This document shows, one piece after another, positions 25,344 through 36,885 of a stretch of 64,000 nt of DNA. Numbering within the stretch: position 1 is the stretch's first letter; the number at the start of each line of letters is the position of its first letter. This stretch comes from Curvularia sp. ZM96 (taxonomy: Eukaryota; Ascomycota; Dothideomycetes; Pleosporales; Pleosporaceae): the NCBI GenBank assembly GCA_022457065.1, contig JAJGBQ010000001.1:4836001-4900000 (forward strand). The letters are read 5' to 3'. The notes under the pieces are model-generated. The model saw nothing but the letters and a program-made list of their open reading frames with translations. It searched no databases and had not been told where the DNA came from. A program made the translations under genes and the position numbers.

Positions 25344-28175
25344 ATGTCTTACGGATACGACAGTCGCTATCACCAGCACCCGCGCCATGATTCTTACTAT
25401 ACGTCGCCGCGCGATGCAGACGCATATGCCTACTCGCGCCACGAAAGGACCCTCGCCGAAGCCCGCAAGGAGCTGACAGACATGCGTGCCAGCAATCCCT
25501 ATGCCTCATCGTACCCCTCCTCGTACTCCTCCTACGAGACCCGCACGTCTCCCCCTAGACGACCTACCTCGCAGTCACACCGATCGCATAGACGAAAGGA
25601 AACATGGCCACCGCCGCCCAGTGTCGAGGACGAGCCAGAAGCGCTAGCCAAAGAGGCACCATCAACGTCCCCTCCTCCAGAACAAGACCATGAGGACAAC
25701 GAGCCGCCCACAAACACAAGAGGAACCGTCGATCAAGAGTACATATTGGACGAGATTGAGCAGCCCAAGCACGTCTCTGAATCTACCACTGACCGCGATA
25801 CCACCACACGAACCAGTCCGCGTCAAGAGCACCGGAGGAGGAGCTTCGCAGAGCGCGGACACATGCCACATATCAACACTAATGTCCCCGACCCTCCCTT
25901 GTTCACGGAAAGAGAGAGGACACCGTATGGCTACTCGCAAGCACAAAAGGAATCCATCGCTCCTGGGCCAGCCGACTTTCTTCGCTCCCCGGAGCCCATG
26001 ACTCCATCCAACAGCCGCTTCACCACATCAGACCCAAAACGCGAGGCTCGAGACGTACGAAAGGACTCCCGTCGCAGATCATCAGGTTCTCGACCAAGCA
26101 GCAGCCATCGCAACTCCAACTCCCACATAAACTCCCAGGTGACGGGAAGAGATGCTGTCTTTGACTCTGACTCAGAGACTGACAACACTACTCACCTACG
26201 AATCGACCGGAAGCCGGCACGTTACAGCTTCGTAAAGAGCGACCTGCAAAAGGAAGACCTGAGAACAAATCTAAAGGACACGCACAGCCGGCCAGAGTCG
26301 ACAAGACGTGATTCTGAACATCGTCCAAGACCAACACTGCGTCACGAAAATTCGTCGGGCTCATCCAAAGAAGCCTCGTACGCACAATCCCCACGCTCTT
26401 CGTCTTCCTCGTTGAATCACAGCCCACGAAGGACAAGACCGATTCCCGTTGATACTGCCTATACTAGCAGCTCACGGCCGCTGTCCAGACCAGCCTCACC
26501 GTTGCCGCAAACAGCATCATCTCAGCTTCCAACACGCTTGAAAGAGTCACCACCTGAAACGCGCCCTTCCTCTCGAAGTGGCGGCCGACCCGCTTCACCG
26601 CTGCCTCACTCCAACAAATTCGAACCTCCCTCGCCTGGGCGAGGCCGCTTTCCTATTTCTGAGGTCGATCGCCATACTACCTTTCCTCCTGCACGTGGTC
26701 GCGACACATCAAAACCGCGTTCCGGGTACGGCAGATACGAAACCATGCCAGTTCCAAGACCACGCATTGATGTGCAAAGCCCCTCGCCAGCCGGCAGACC
26801 ATCTTCTTCGCACTCTGCTTTGCCATATCCAATGGACGATGAGCTCATCGATGTCTCTATGCCGCCAGAGCAAAAATACCAATTCAACCACTCGCCCATC
26901 GCCTCCCCAAGACAGGATTACATAGAGCCTCCCAGACCCTCTTCGCCATCTGGCACGGGCTCCCCGTATAGCAGTAATATTCATGCTCAATCAAGCAGGC
27001 AGGATACACTTGACGAGCCCGGGGTACTCAGGAGGACAAGGTCTAATAGTGTCCGCTCACAAAACGGTCGTAGAGAAAAGTCGTTGCGGCGAACCGCTTC
27101 ACTCGACCTCAAATCATTACCAGACTGTCCAAGAAGCAAGGCGTCAAGAGAGCACAATGACTGGTACAGTCTCCGTGGCTTCAAGAACTTTACCATCTGT
27201 CCGCATTGCTACAAGAACGTATTCGCCGACACTCGATTTGACGTGGAATTCAAGCAGCTTTGGTTGGACGACTGGTCAGCCAAGCGGGCATGTGATTTTA
27301 GTAACCCGTGGTCGCGCCTTGCATGGTATCTTACCATTAAGCAGCGTCGGACCTCACTCGACTTGCTCTTTGCTGTCGCAGATATTGCCGACACCTACAA
27401 GCCCTGCCCCGACGATCGTGAAAAGGATACCAATGAGGCCAGCTGGTACGGTATCGTCAATCAACGCGACGGCATGTTTGTACCCAACTTTGCCATATGT
27501 TCCAGTGACAGGAGGTTGGCTGAAGCCCTGTTCCCTAGCATGCGTGGCTACTTTCCTCGCATCACGGTCGGCTATTCCAACATACCAACCAAGTACATTT
27601 GCAGCTTCCGTACAAGCTCACGACGTCACATGAAGTACTTGGAGCTGCTGATGGAACTTGACGAGGAAGCCCAGTTTTCTGGCCGTCGACCTGACATTGA
27701 CCGTTTTGTTGACCTGGCGCGTGACTACGCCTTTAAGGGTGAATGCCTACGGGACAAAACATCCGTTCGCAAACCATGGTACTTTATTCCCCAGCTTCCT
27801 GAATTCACAGTATGCGAAGAATGCTACGATCGGTTCATATGGCCTGGAATGCAATCCAAGTCTTTACCTACTACCATACCGCGCTTGTTCAACAAAACTA
27901 TCCAGCTCGTTCCAGGCGAAGACCCAGAAATCGGATCGAGCTGCTGCCTATGGAGCCCACGGATGCGCAAAGTATGGATGCGCAGCGTTGAAGACGAAGA
28001 TTTTGCCTATCTGAAGCGAAAAGCACTAGAGAGGAGGAAGGCACAGTTTGCTAATACAAGAGACAGGAATGACATCTTGAGAGGGCTGGGCAATGCTGAG
28101 CCGGGTGATAGCAAGTACGAGTGGGCGAAGCGCGAGTTGGACATTTTGGATAGAGAGTGGGCTGCTTACGAGTAA
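25344..28175 (+). CDS. Large disordered protein with Cys-containing C-terminal domain
   Basis: Single-exon gene of 943 residues; function unknown. Residues 1 to about 600 are low-complexity and rich in Ser, Pro, Arg and Tyr (YSSYETRTSPPRRPTSQSHR and similar), consistent with intrinsic disorder and heavy phosphorylation. From about residue 610 the sequence becomes compact and ordered. It opens with DWYSLRGFKNFTICPHCYKNVF and later has FTVCEECYDRFIWPG, two CxxC pairs that could bind one zinc ion. Between them lie aromatic-rich blocks typical of a folded domain. I know this architecture only as uncharacterised proteins of filamentous ascomycetes. The start was chosen as the first ATG after the C/T-rich leader. 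It lies tail to tail with the DJ-1-like gene, which ends 207 bp away. Confidence 0.85.
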   Translation: MSYGYDSRYHQHPRHDSYYTSPRDADAYAYSRHERTLAEARKELTDMRASNPYASSYPSSYSSYETRTSPPRRPTSQSHRSHRRKETWPPPPSVEDEPEALAKEAPSTSPPPEQDHEDNEPPTNTRGTVDQEYILDEIEQPKHVSESTTDRDTTTRTSPRQEHRRRSFAERGHMPHINTNVPDPPLFTERERTPYGYSQAQKESIAPGPADFLRSPEPMTPSNSRFTTSDPKREARDVRKDSRRRSSGSRPSSSHRNSNSHINSQVTGRDAVFDSDSETDNTTHLRIDRKPARYSFVKSDLQKEDLRTNLKDTHSRPESTRRDSEHRPRPTLRHENSSGSSKEASYAQSPRSSSSSLNHSPRRTRPIPVDTAYTSSSRPLSRPASPLPQTASSQLPTRLKESPPETRPSSRSGGRPASPLPHSNKFEPPSPGRGRFPISEVDRHTTFPPARGRDTSKPRSGYGRYETMPVPRPRIDVQSPSPAGRPSSSHSALPYPMDDELIDVSMPPEQKYQFNHSPIASPRQDYIEPPRPSSPSGTGSPYSSNIHAQSSRQDTLDEPGVLRRTRSNSVRSQNGRREKSLRRTASLDLKSLPDCPRSKASREHNDWYSLRGFKNFTICPHCYKNVFADTRFDVEFKQLWLDDWSAKRACDFSNPWSRLAWYLTIKQRRTSLDLLFAVADIADTYKPCPDDREKDTNEASWYGIVNQRDGMFVPNFAICSSDRRLAEALFPSMRGYFPRITVGYSNIPTKYICSFRTSSRRHMKYLELLMELDEEAQFSGRRPDIDRFVDLARDYAFKGECLRDKTSVRKPWYFIPQLPEFTVCEECYDRFIWPGMQSKSLPTTIPRLFNKTIQLVPGEDPEIGSSCCLWSPRMRKVWMRSVEDEDFAYLKRKALERRKAQFANTRDRNDILRGLGNAEPGDSKYEWAKRELDILDREWAAYE

Positions 28176-28382
28176 GCGGTTGGGTTTACGCATGTATATT
28201 GCAACGTAATGAGAGTGGAGTCTAATCATCCGTACAAAGTATACCTTCATGTCGTTGAAATGCTGCAGGTAAGGATGCAGGTAACTTTAAGCAAGCACAT
28301 GTCTATTCAGCAAGCATACCGCCAGGCCCTAGTGATACACATATAATTCACATCGTCTGTTGAAAGGGCAGATGCAGTGCCT

Positions 28383-29213
28383 TTATGTCGCTCCGGGAAC
28401 ATCCCAAACCGCGGCAAAAGGATCATCATCCCATCGAACAACCCTGTTATACTCAAGAGATAAGCTCAAAAACTTGGCCATGTCCTCCCCATATACTCTA
28501 GACACGAATGCATACATGGCATCTATACCAGCCGACACGCCACTGCTCGTGAAGACATTGCCGTCTTCGACCCAGCGGGCAGTAGGCACCCATGTGATGT
28601 TCTCGCCATGCGACGTAGCGAATGCCCAGCTCCGCTTGTTGGTAGTTGCACGGCGGCCGGAGAGCACGCCTGCGCGCGACAGCAGCGAAGCACCTGTGCA
28701 AATGGAGACGATGTATTTGAGACTTGGGAAGGTGGCGGCGATAAAGGCGATTTCCTCACTCACGTCGCGCCTGGTACCTCCGCCACCGGGTACGATGAGG
28801 ACATCAATGGGCGGCTTGTTCGCGGCACGGCCAGTGGTGGTAGTGGCGTTACAGTCCCTGTGGCTCGCATTGTTGGGGGGATGTTCGCATAGGTACTGCT
28901 TGAATGTTGTGGTCGGCATGATTTCTTGTCCAAAACCCCCTGGCATCATGGCAGACGTTACGGGATTCATGGTCCGGCTGAGCACAGAGAGAGCGGGTGT
29001 TGATGTTGCATTACTACTCATGAACAGCGTATTGAGCACATCCATGGGTCCGAAAATGTCGAGTGCTTGGTAGTGTGGGAACAGAACGAGGCCATAATGT
29101 GTTGGGAGTGTTGTTGTGTTTGTGATAGGCGGTTGAGTGGGAGAGCTCAGGCACAGAGTAAGAAGGAGGGTGAGTATAACCGCATGGAGGCAGCTTGTAC
29201 AGTGGTAGCGCAT
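28383..29213 (-). CDS. Secreted DJ-1/PfpI-family protein
   Basis: Intronless gene for 276 residues of the class I glutamine-amidotransferase-like DJ-1/PfpI superfamily, closest in look to ThiJ/isonitrile-hydratase-type proteins. Family features: LFPHYQALDIFGPMDVLN at the first beta-alpha unit, DVLIVPGGGG, the nucleophile elbow VSICTGASLLSRAGVLSGRR with the putative catalytic Cys, and GVSAGIDAMYAFV after the active site. Unusually for a superfamily that is mostly cytosolic, residues 1-24 form a clear hydrophobic signal peptide (AVILTLLLTLCLSS). Several N-glycosylation sequons (NTT, NAT, NAS, NIT) lie in the mature part, so secretion through the ER is likely. Substrate unknown. Confidence 0.9.
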   Translation of the reverse strand: MRYHCTSCLHAVILTLLLTLCLSSPTQPPITNTTTLPTHYGLVLFPHYQALDIFGPMDVLNTLFMSSNATSTPALSVLSRTMNPVTSAMMPGGFGQEIMPTTTFKQYLCEHPPNNASHRDCNATTTTGRAANKPPIDVLIVPGGGGTRRDVSEEIAFIAATFPSLKYIVSICTGASLLSRAGVLSGRRATTNKRSWAFATSHGENITWVPTARWVEDGNVFTSSGVSAGIDAMYAFVSRVYGEDMAKFLSLSLEYNRVVRWDDDPFAAVWDVPGAT

Positions 29214-30430
29214 TTTGAATGAGGTTTGAATGACGGGATGTTATCAAATCACTATATGCTCATCGTGATGAAGCTTTAATACAGCCAAATGATTTCGGCG
29301 TCGCACGCTTTTATACTCACGACGGCAATAAGGTACCTCCACTATTTTGCTCAGTTCGCCACCAAGTAATCTACTTCAGGCAAATACAATCCTAATGATG
29401 TACTTATTGGATTAAGTCTACTCGAAAGCGAGTCTTCTTGAGAGAACAGACACCACAATGCGCTGTTGGTCAATTCATATATAAGCCTACAGAATAGTTG
29501 CAATGCTGATTCATGATTCGTTATTGCACAGCAACACCGATGGAGTTGAGAAGGTTTGAGAGAGTTGAAGCGGAAAGTCGTCCCGTTTACGGAGAAAACT
29601 GCATCAGATGCATAAACAAACTGTCTATCTGTAGTTTAGTTTGAATTTCTGCCTCCACAGTCTGGCTGTTGAGCTGAGTAAGATTCGAAGAATAGATTGA
29701 AGAGGAGGGGGTTGCAGGAGCTCAAGGAAATTAATATAGATTGCGGGCATGTGTGGCTTGCATACATAGTATAAACTCAGGAAAAAAAAAGGAAATTCAA
29801 ACTGTCTTTTGCGATAAGACTCTCTTTGCTGTATGATTGCAAGCTGTTTTATGGTCACTCAGTACATAGACACTCTAGAGACGCTCGTTGTCCACCGTGG
29901 AGACTAAGACTGACAGCCAAGTCTGACTTGGCTACACGACATGGGCTTCTCAGGAAACCCACTCTCCGCTCGACGCATGAAAGATTCAATTCGCTCATGC
30001 TCCCCCACCAACCAGACACTGTAACCACAGCTGGGTCAACTTAGACGGGGTGGTCTGCGATAGGAAGGCTTTGCATGCCTCAAAGGTTGAGATTGCTGCT
30101 GCACGGAGCTTACGTATGTACATGCGATATCTGGGAAAGCAGACGGGAATAGGCCAATAGCGCTGCAGTAAATCCGGATTACCGTGAGGTGCACGTGAAG
30201 CGTGGTTGGGCGCGCCAAGCCTGTCGGCGGGTTCCTGCCTATGACGCACTCCAGGCGCGCAAGATCCCGGCCTGAAATCTTCTGTCAACCGACAACCAAA
30301 TCCCATCTCAGCGTCTCTCTTGTCAGGCTCGATGCATGTCAAGACTTTCTGGATACTCTCTACCTGCACGAGGTAGTATAGACGCGCAAGCACGCACATA
30401 CAACACCCGCGCACGCATAGGCAGCCAACT
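29214..30430. other. 1.2-kb intergenic region
   Basis: Lies between two divergent genes (DJ-1-like and MFS) and should contain both promoters. The part up to about 29850 is AT-rich; after that it is GC-richer. Overlapping antisense frames near 29995-30414 have no known domain. No gene is supported. Confidence 0.5.
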
Positions 30431-32246
30431 ATGCCTTCAAGACGGCCGGCGATCGAGGCGCGAAGGTCGACGCTCCACTACGAGACGTTTCCTACCATCC
30501 CCCCAAGAACTCGCGGCCGACCGCCCTCGAATTCGCCATCGCGCCGAAACGGCGATGACTCGCAGGACGGCCACGACTCTCATGAGTCGCCCTTGCCGAC
30601 TAAGCAGCTAATCGTGCTGGCTGTCATTGCTCTGGCCGAGCAAACCGCTCTCAATTCGATCAGCCCATACCTACCCGAGATGACGGCATCGTTCCCCGAA
30701 GTCAAGCAAGGGCAAGGAGGCCTGTACGTTGGCCTCATCGCGTCGTCGTTCGCGCTGGCACAGTTTACAACAAACTTCTTTTGGGGCTGGCTGTCGGACA
30801 AGATTGGACGTAAGCCCGTCATCATCATGGGCACCTTCATGACCATGTGCTGTTTTCTTGCTTTTGGCTTTTGCACAAAGCTATGGCACGCCATACTCGT
30901 ACAGGCGCTCATGGGCTTCGTCAACGGCAACTCGGGCGTTGTGTCGACATGCTTGGGGGAGATTACCGATCGAAGTAACCAGTCACGCGCGTTTACCTAT
31001 CTACCTGTCGTCTATGGCATCGGAGGTATCACAGGGCCCATGGTGGGAGGGTTGCTAGTCCTCTACAAGAACCCCTTCTCCAGCAAGGAGAATAACCCAT
31101 ATCCCTACCTCCTGCCCAACCTCTTTTCCGCTCTTGTTCTCGCCATCGATCTGGTCGTGTGTATGATATTTTTGGAGGAGAGCTTAGAGGAAGTCAAGAA
31201 CCTCCCTCCGCTGGGGAAGAGATTGGGCAACCTGTTCTCATGGATATGGCAGTTTACGAGCTCGACACGACCGACTTATGTACGCCGCCTCCTTGGTAAC
31301 CAAAAGAAACACAATTCGCCCCATGCCCAGGGCACGGACGGGGATGAGGTTGAAGACGATGTCGACGACGACGACGACGACCAATTGTCCGACGTCTCTG
31401 GCGAATCAGCACCTGCGCTCTTCCCCCAGACCAACGCCGAAGAGCTGACACGGAAAGAGATTTTGAACCGAGACACTGTGCTGCTTCTCGTGACGTACTT
31501 TATCTTTCAACTGGCCAATATCTCGTACAACTCGCTGTATCCCATCTTCGCCGAGGAGCAACCTCCGACAGGACGTGGCCTGAAGCCAGAGGCTGTGGGC
31601 TTGTCACTGTCGTTTGCGGGCGCCATTACTATAGTGTTCCAGGTGGGCATTTTTGGTCGATTACGCGGCAAGCTGGGCAACAAGATGGCATACAGAGTCA
31701 GCTTGGGCTTGTTCATTGCCGCCTTTGGGCTCATGCCGTGGGTTGGCTACAAAGACAGTAATGCATACAGAGGCATTGGCACGGGGGCTGGGTGGTTGTG
31801 GTTCGAGCTTGGCGTGATCTTGGTGATCAAGACGGTCGCTGGTGTTGGCGGCTTAACAGCTGCGCTTCTCATGGTAAGCCAGTGTGGCCGAGGCCTGTGC
31901 TGTTTTCCAAGATATTAATAACATGCAGATTACTAATTCAGCGCCCAACCACAACGTCCTCGGAACTCTCAACGGGCTTGCCCAAACGCTCTCTGCTGCC
32001 GGACGCGCAGCCGGACCTTTTGTTTCGGGGTCGCTCTTCACTGCAGCCACGAAATTGAAACACAAAGGAGAGGTTCTGCCTTTTGGCATCTTTGCTGGCA
32101 TCGCGCTCATCGGCTTTGTGCTGAGTTTTGGTATCCGTGGTGAGAGCTTGGAAGCCGAAGGATGGAGTGACGACGAGAGCGAGGAAGATGAAGAAGAGGA
32201 GGTTGGTGAGGACATGAATGAGCGTACCGGCCTAATACGAAAATAA
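30431..32246 (+). CDS. MFS transporter (YCR023C/ZIFL-like)
   Basis: Twelve-helix major facilitator superfamily antiporter or exporter of 586 residues. Exons 30431-31873 and 31929-32246 are joined across a 55-bp intron. After a 55-residue charged N-terminus, helix 1 carries LAVIALAEQTALNSISPYLP. Motif A is GWLSDKIGRKPV (about 119-130). Helices 5-6 carry YGIGGITGPMVGGLL, a motif-C-like glycine/proline pattern. A long central loop has an acidic run (DDVDDDDDDQ, about residue 311), and the C-terminal tail is again acidic (SDDESEEDEEEE). The pattern resembles the fungal relatives of TetA and plant zinc-induced facilitators, including yeast YCR023C. The substrate is unknown; drug or small-molecule efflux at the plasma or vacuolar membrane is inference. 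Confidence 0.92.
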
Positions 32247-33796
32247 AGGAGTCACCGGGGTGTTGCATGAGCGTACAACATGGCATATTTGCATGGCTAT
32301 GGCGGTTTTTCAGATGCACACGATCAGCGCGGCGTTTTTTCTTTTTTCTTTCTTTCTGGGCAATTTCAGATACAAGTAGAAAGGGTACAGCGGATCGGGC
32401 TTTTGCGCTGTTAGTCGATTCCATGTTAACCGTTACAATGGAGTTCTGAAATCAGCGCTTGCGTGCCGTGGTGTACCGTACATGTGCCGTGTGTATTACT
32501 TTGTAGAGGCAGTTGGCCAAGGCGGTGTCATTGGCACATGGCTGAGCAATGGCTGAGGGGTGGAATTTCGGGGGAACGGGGCTTAGTCAGAGGCAGATCG
32601 CGGTGAGAAAGCCGCATCGTGGAGGCGCACATCGAGCATGCCGCTAGCGGCCAGCCGGGTCCCACGGGGCTGGGCACTAGCAATGGCCCGTCGATACGCC
32701 CAAGGGCTTCTGAGAGGCAGCTCCGCCACGCCGGCGTATGTGCATGGCTGTTGTCCAAACGACGCGGTGGAGAGCAATGGGCAAATGGACCAGAATCACG
32801 GTTTGGTACTGGGAAGACGCTGGGCATCTGCGAAAGGAGAGTAGGGGAAGCTGCAAGGGGGGGGCATCATCACACGTGTAATTGCGATGCACAGTACCGA
32901 GAGGGCGCATACGAGGCCAGAGGGGCCCTGCAGGACAGCTGAGAAAGACGGAAGCGGGCGGCGGCCTAGCCCCCGTCGCCAACGCAGACGTCGAGTGCGC
33001 TCCCGTGAGAGTCGCCACTGGCATTCGACACAACATACGCGCACGAAAAGAGGAGGCTTTTTGGCGGTTATTTTTATCCCCAAGCTGGGCCGAGACGGCA
33101 GCAGGCTGCGTGGCTGATGCCAGCTCTCCGCTCCGCCTAACCTGCGCTGCTGGCGGCCGGCGGGCGGGGCTTTATCGGGCGGTGCTGACTCTGGAGCAGA
33201 GCGATCCGCCGTCACGTGCCCCCTTCGATTGGACCACGCCGCCTCCCGACTCGCTTTTCCCTCTGTGCTTGGCCAAGCACGACATGCCATCGACTAGCAG
33301 CTGCAGTCAGCACTTGCGCGCGCTGCCGACTTGAAACTCCCTGGCCCAAGCGGCCACTGAGGCTGCCACGGCCGACGCGGAAACTTTCCTCCCCCGCCCT
33401 GACCGCGTTGGGCGGCTTGGGTCTCTGCATACGAGCGCGTAGGGGTTCCCAAGCCAGCACGGCCGGGCGACGAGCCACCATGCGGTGCCATTGGCACCGT
33501 TTCGTCCTGGGCTGGAGAAAGAGGGCCACAACCGTAGTGCTGAGCTTAGGGCCCTGCCCTAACATAGGACCTGCGCTACCTGCGTCTAGCAATGGGGCCA
33601 GGACTGCCGTGTGGACTAATCACCAAAATGAGCGACCTTCACATAAGAATCGTGGCAGCGCGCCGTGCACCTGGCCCTTCATCTCGCGTTGGCAGCCTCG
33701 TCCGAGGACGTCTTGTCCTGCTCTCTCCAAAATCTACCCCTCCGCACCCCTCACGCCCTTGGTCTTTTGCATCGAGTGCCTTGTTGACCCGTGAAG
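32247..33796. other. GC-rich intergenic region upstream of LtrA-like gene
   Basis: About 1.5 kb. The open frames on both strands (up to 192 codons, 33216-33794) are rich in Arg, Pro, Ser and Ala and overlap each other, as expected from GC-rich non-coding DNA. A poly-T/C run lies near 32335-32350 after the MFS gene. The segment immediately before 33797 has CTCTCC/CCCTCC pyrimidine words typical of a fungal core promoter and leader. Confidence 0.5.
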
Positions 33797-35986
33797 ATGG
33801 GTTGGAGTTTCCACGGCCACAAGCGCGATGTCGACGCCGAAAAGCACTTGAAACGGTGGCACAAAACAACGCCCTTGATCGAAAGCCCCCTCGTCGGTGC
33901 TGATCATGAGAATCTCGTCTTCTCCCAACGACACGAGGCCAACAGCGTCGAACTCTTCTTTGACCTGTTTTTTGTCGCCAATTTGGCAACCTTTACCGCC
34001 TACCACTCCATCACCGACGTAGACTACCTCTTGGGATACATTGGCTTCTTCGGAATTCTGTGGTCTTGTTGGTTTCAAATCACCCTTCACGATGTGCGCT
34101 TTGCCCGGGACTCGCTCTATGAACGTGCATGCAAAACCATCCAGTTCATTGCCTTTGTCGGCCTGGCATTGGTGGGCAGCCAATTCAACCCTGCAAACTC
34201 AAAGGGCGTCCGCAACAACACGGTGAGGACTGAGTTTTATCGACATGCTCATGCCCATATGCTGACACATATCCAGAACTTTCGCATCTTGTGCTACACA
34301 CTCGTCATCAGCCGTGGTCTCCTGGCCATCCAATACCTCGTCGTGTTGTTCTTTACCTGGAGGGCAAACTACTCCAAAATCTATCTCCCTCTCATTCTCA
34401 TGTTCATCATCTACGCACTCAGCATGGCCGCCTTTGCTGGTATGACACCTGCCTTTCGTGATGGGAATCAGAGTCGGCGACACATTTACCTGGTTTGGTA
34501 TATTGTCATGCTTTTCGAAGCCGTCGCTGTCATTGCAATCTCATGCTTCTGGCGTATGCTGAGTTTCAAAAAAACTCATTTGATGGAGCGAATGAGCTTG
34601 CTCACCATCATTGTCATTGGTGAGGGCGCTATTGGTGTTACAAAGACCGTCTCCAGGATCATGGGCAAGCACGGGCTCGACGTTGAGGGTTGCTTTCTGA
34701 TCATGTGCATCATCGTTGTCCTGGTGCTAGTATGGGCGCTGTGAGTATTTCCCCCTCTACAATGCGCAATCACCCAGCTAATGACGCCGGTCAGGTACTT
34801 TGACAACTTTCCGCATGGTCACTACGGCACCATCAGACAACAAATTTGGAGTCTTTTGCATTTCCCACTCCAAATTGCAATTGTTGGTGTAGTCGAAGGA
34901 TCTCAACAACTTGCTCTGGCCCGTTACGTCATCAACAACACAAACAAGGCCTCGGCCAAAATCACAGAGTATTGCCAAATAGAGAATCTGGACGGGTTAA
35001 AACTACAGGAAAAACTAGAGTCCCTGCTGGATTACTACGATCTTGACAGTAAAGTCGAGACCAGAAGTTTCTTCTACGAAGCGCAGTCGGCCATCTGGAA
35101 AATCGGAAACTCGACAAACATTTGCTCATCTGACAACGCTGACGACTATACCTTTGGTAACGAAGACAAGGACAGTACTTGGCCCCTTGCTTTCAAAAAC
35201 CTGTCCTATGCCATCAGCAATGGCATGTACACCGGACTCGGTATGAAGCTGCCCGTGGACAAACTCGAAAAACACAGTCCGCTTGAAGTCGGCCTTCATG
35301 CCTGGAAACTCGTTTACCTATACTTTTGGAGCTCTTTCTGCCTCCTTACCCTCTGCCTCGTCATCTTCCTGTTCCTGATCCGACGCCACAAAGCCGACCT
35401 GTTCGACTATACTTCCGTCTTCTCACGCATGTGTGCCTTTTTCGTTGGCGCGTCCATGCTAGCCCTCATGGCCAACGACGCCAAGATTTATGCCGCAATC
35501 GAATCACCGGCCATTCTGCCGGTCTGCCTCGTGCTTCTCTTCCTTGTCCTGGTTATCGACAAGCTGAGCTGTGTGTGGTGTAACAAACAACTCAACAAAA
35601 GCGGGAAGCCGTATGCGCTCGAGGTCGACGACCATCATGGCCACGGCCACGGCCACAGCCACGATCACGACCATGGTGCGCACACCACTGCACATGCAAG
35701 CGACACCGTTTACAACAACCTGCCGCAAGACACGCCCTTGGCGGTTCATCATGAGATGCACAAGGCGTCACGGTGGAGTTTACACCCAGATGACATGAAG
35801 CCTCTTACAGCCTACACCTCAGCCTACAGCGCGTCTCATCACAGCATTGCCATGGAGTCACTGCGCAGTTCGCCAGGAGCGTCTCCGCCAATGCTAAGTC
35901 CTGAACCAGTGACTCACCAAGAACACCCAACCGTCACTACTTCTGGATATGCTCCTCTGAGCACAGGACAAACGCACGACGCTTGA
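33797..35986 (+). CDS. LtrA-family (low temperature requirement A) membrane protein
   Basis: Multi-pass membrane protein of the bacterial/fungal LtrA family; its molecular activity is not established. Exons: 33797-34222, 34277-34740 and 34795-35986; introns of 54 bp each; 693 residues. The family opening is seen as EANSVELFFDLFFVANLATFT, followed by GYIGFFGILWSCWFQITLHDVRF. Other helices include LVISRGLLAIQYLVVLFFTWR and LSLLTIIVIGEGAIGVTKT, the latter containing the characteristic VIGEG. The C-terminal helix pair (about 506-600) is followed by a histidine-rich tail with GHGHGHSHDHDHG, which could bind metal ions. The first intron is a multiple of three and has no stop, so retention would add 18 residues without shifting frame. 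The first in-frame ATG (33797) was chosen; a GTG lies six bases upstream. Confidence 0.9.
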
Positions 35987-36885
35987 ACCTTTGTAGATGG
36001 CACGTAGTTTTTGCATCTTTTGCTCTTTTCCTGTTGTTTTTTTGACAATTTCTTGATCATTTTTAGCAAGCGTGGCGTTATTTGGACACATGATATCCAG
36101 AAGGTTGGTTGCGCAAAAATAGAAAGCAGCGCCGATAGCATGAAGGTAATCCTAGTTTTTCCTGTCTTTTGCCATTGTAAGAAGTATACAGGGTCTCTCA
36201 ATTGCTCGTCGGCAATATTGTATATACTCCATGGCCATAGCAACAATATGGATGTAAATGGACATACTAGTTCAGAGTGCGAATGTGATAACTTCTGCAA
36301 ATGAATAAGCCGGACGCAAGTTCTTTATAGCTTTTCGATTGCAGCAGGGAAGTGGCACAGGGTCACCTGTTCACAGCAAGTCATCATCGTCGAGAGATAT
36401 CATGTTCTAAACTCTTGGAGATATATCGCATCTCAATCTTCCAAGCAGCCAGCGAACGTGGCTCAATGACTCGTGGCAGTGCATGCTCTGGGTAGTAAGA
36501 CCGTTGTCGCCTCACAGTTGGTGGATCGGAAAAGCGACACTGCAATACGATAAGATTTATTAAGCAGTGATGAAGTGGTATAGGCCTGTAGACATGAACT
36601 TCACACCCCATTATAAAAAACCTTGGTCTTCTATACCTCGCCCGAAACAAGAAAATAGCATTTGTGGGCGGTTTGAGAGCTTGTTCTTGGCCTGATACAT
36701 ATGTGTTGAGTAGCGTTTCCTGAAATGTAACCTTTCTAGCATAGCTGGGGTCGTTGTCAGGTCCATTCTGGGCGTGACCGCATGCAGCGGCGTCAAACAA
36801 ACGAACTTCCGGATTAACATTATCGAAAGAACAACGAAGGCCAGAATGACTCTGCGCCTTAAACTCGCACCCAATCACGGCTCAG
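35987..36885. other. Intergenic, 3' ends of convergent genes
   Basis: Lies between the stops of the LtrA-like gene and the minus-strand nucleotidyltransferase-like gene. It contains T-rich and A-rich runs suited to polyadenylation. A 164-codon antisense frame (36384-36878) has no motif I recognise and I do not call it. Confidence 0.5.

Noticed and set aside
25931..26990. Several minus-strand ORFs
   Set aside because: All are antisense to the low-complexity N-terminal half of the 943-residue protein.
33216..33794. 192-codon plus-strand ORF before the LtrA-like gene
   Set aside because: Arg/Pro/Ser-rich composition, overlapping frames on both strands and no domain; GC-rich intergenic DNA explains it.
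36384..36878. 164-codon minus-strand ORF
   Set aside because: No recognisable motif, lies in the 3' region between convergent genes, and overlaps other frames.
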